NCBI GenBank assembly: GCA_017936885.1
Contig: JAGBEO010000001.1
Span: 189,733 to 253,732 of the forward strand
Source: Lachnospiraceae bacterium
GTDB lineage: Bacteria; Bacillota; Clostridia; Lachnospirales; Lachnospiraceae
Direction of reading: 5' to 3'
DNA: 64,000 nt
Made by a program: the position numbers and the translations under genes. The notes below the pieces were generated by a model. The model made no database searches, was not told where the DNA came from, and saw only the letters and a program-made list of their open reading frames with translations. This document shows, piece after piece, positions 63,611 to 64,000 of the stretch (its first letter is position 1; every line of letters starts with the position of its first letter).

Positions 63611-64000
63611 GCATCCGCCTCCATTCTCCGAAGGACCTTCAAAAAGCTCACAAATTCCTCTGCCGTAGCGACATCGCGGTAATGATAGATAAATTTAGAC
63701 AGAACATCCTTATTTTCATGCTTCACCAAATCGAACTCTGACAGGAATTCATGAAAATACAGCGTCTTTAAAAGCTCATCTACCGCTTCTTCTATGATTT
63801 CCTCCGCCACCACGATCTCAGCCTTTTTTATTTCGTTGTTTTCCTTTGCCAGTGCTTCTATATCATTTATGGTAATAAGCTCACTTTGACCAAGCTTTAA
63901 AACATTTTCGTCAATATCCCTCGGAACAGCCAGATCCACAAATAACCTCGGCTTTTCCTCCAGTTCTTCACTTTTTAACTTAGAATATGTAACCGTATAA
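63607..64000 (-). CDS. hemA: Glutamyl-tRNA reductase, 5'-truncated by the window edge
   Basis: The C-terminal 130 residues are present. The frame is open to the last base of the window, so the start lies beyond 64000. KPRLFVDLAVPRDIDENVLK is the conserved end of the NADP-binding domain, followed by the helical dimerisation region (INDIEALAKENNEIKKAEIV, YHYRDVATAEEFVSFLKVL). It makes glutamate-1-semialdehyde from glutamyl-tRNA. Probable early gene of the hem operon. Confidence 0.92.
   Translation of the reverse strand, partial: YTVTYSKLKSEELEEKPRLFVDLAVPRDIDENVLKLGQSELITINDIEALAKENNEIKKAEIVVAEEIIEEAVDELLKTLYFHEFLSEFDLVKHENKDVLSKFIYHYRDVATAEEFVSFLKVLRRMEADA

Overview
This window is a chromosomal segment of a low-to-moderate GC Firmicute, most likely a gut-type Clostridia of the Lachnospiraceae. 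The basis is a classical S10-spc-alpha ribosomal operon with a KOW protein between map and infA, zinc-type uS14, a four-cysteine adenylate kinase, the ecfA1-ecfA2-ecfT-truA-rplM-rpsI neighbourhood, AGGAGG-type ribosome sites throughout, and small families typical of anaerobic clostridia (CD3324, RNHCP, EFR1-type ferredoxin, DUF1848). The genus is inference. I saw no rRNA, tRNA, CRISPR array, insertion sequence or prophage.

Layout. 1-5.6 kb: an XRE-HTH/PurM-like fusion, a nitroreductase with a DUF1848 protein, and an orphan hybrid histidine kinase. 5.8-13.2 kb: a purine nucleoside salvage operon on the minus strand (AzgA-type permease, adenine deaminase, nucleoside hydrolase, DcuC-family carrier, ribokinase) ending in a strong terminator, with a divergent LysR regulator. 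13.3-19.1 kb: rplM-rpsI behind a consensus promoter and a long leader, a zinc-ribbon membrane protein, truA and the ECF transporter module. 19.2-21.9 kb: two plus-strand genes (M15 peptidase, Rpn-type nuclease) lying between the ECF genes and rplQ. 22-39.4 kb: the complete rpsJ-to-rplQ operon (32 genes, minus strand). 39.8-58 kb: single genes and small operons, including a methyltransferase, deoC-TraX, a MutS-like ATPase, a deoxyinosine glycosylase, MATE and LacI genes, MCP-TrmH, WYL and ClbS/DfsB, an AAA/nuclease protein, a C39-like peptidase, CD3324-RNHCP and EFR1. 58-64 kb: a tetrapyrrole operon hemA(partial)-sirC-hemC-cobA/hemD-hemB-hemL.

The most unusual signal is a family of six related double-hairpin elements inside the ribosomal operon. 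Each begins 0-2 nt after the stop codon of a different gene (rpsQ, rpsZ, rpsH, adk, infA, rpsD), all in the transcribed orientation. Each has an outer stem with an invariant GAAA/TTTC core whose terminal base pairs covary between copies. Most also have an inner stem capped by a near-constant 7-nt loop, followed by a second hairpin with a GGAAGAAT arm. They account for six of the ten intergenic gaps longer than 110 nt in the operon. I do not recognise a named family. They could be a spreading intergenic repeat, an RNA-processing or stability element, or ribosomal-protein-responsive structures.

How the genes work together. The salvage operon can import bases and nucleosides, release ribose and deaminate adenine, with ribose phosphorylated by its own ribokinase. 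The tetrapyrrole operon carries glutamyl-tRNA to uroporphyrinogen III and then towards sirohaem or cobalamin. Start codons were re-chosen by ribosome-site inspection wherever the longest reading frame was implausible.
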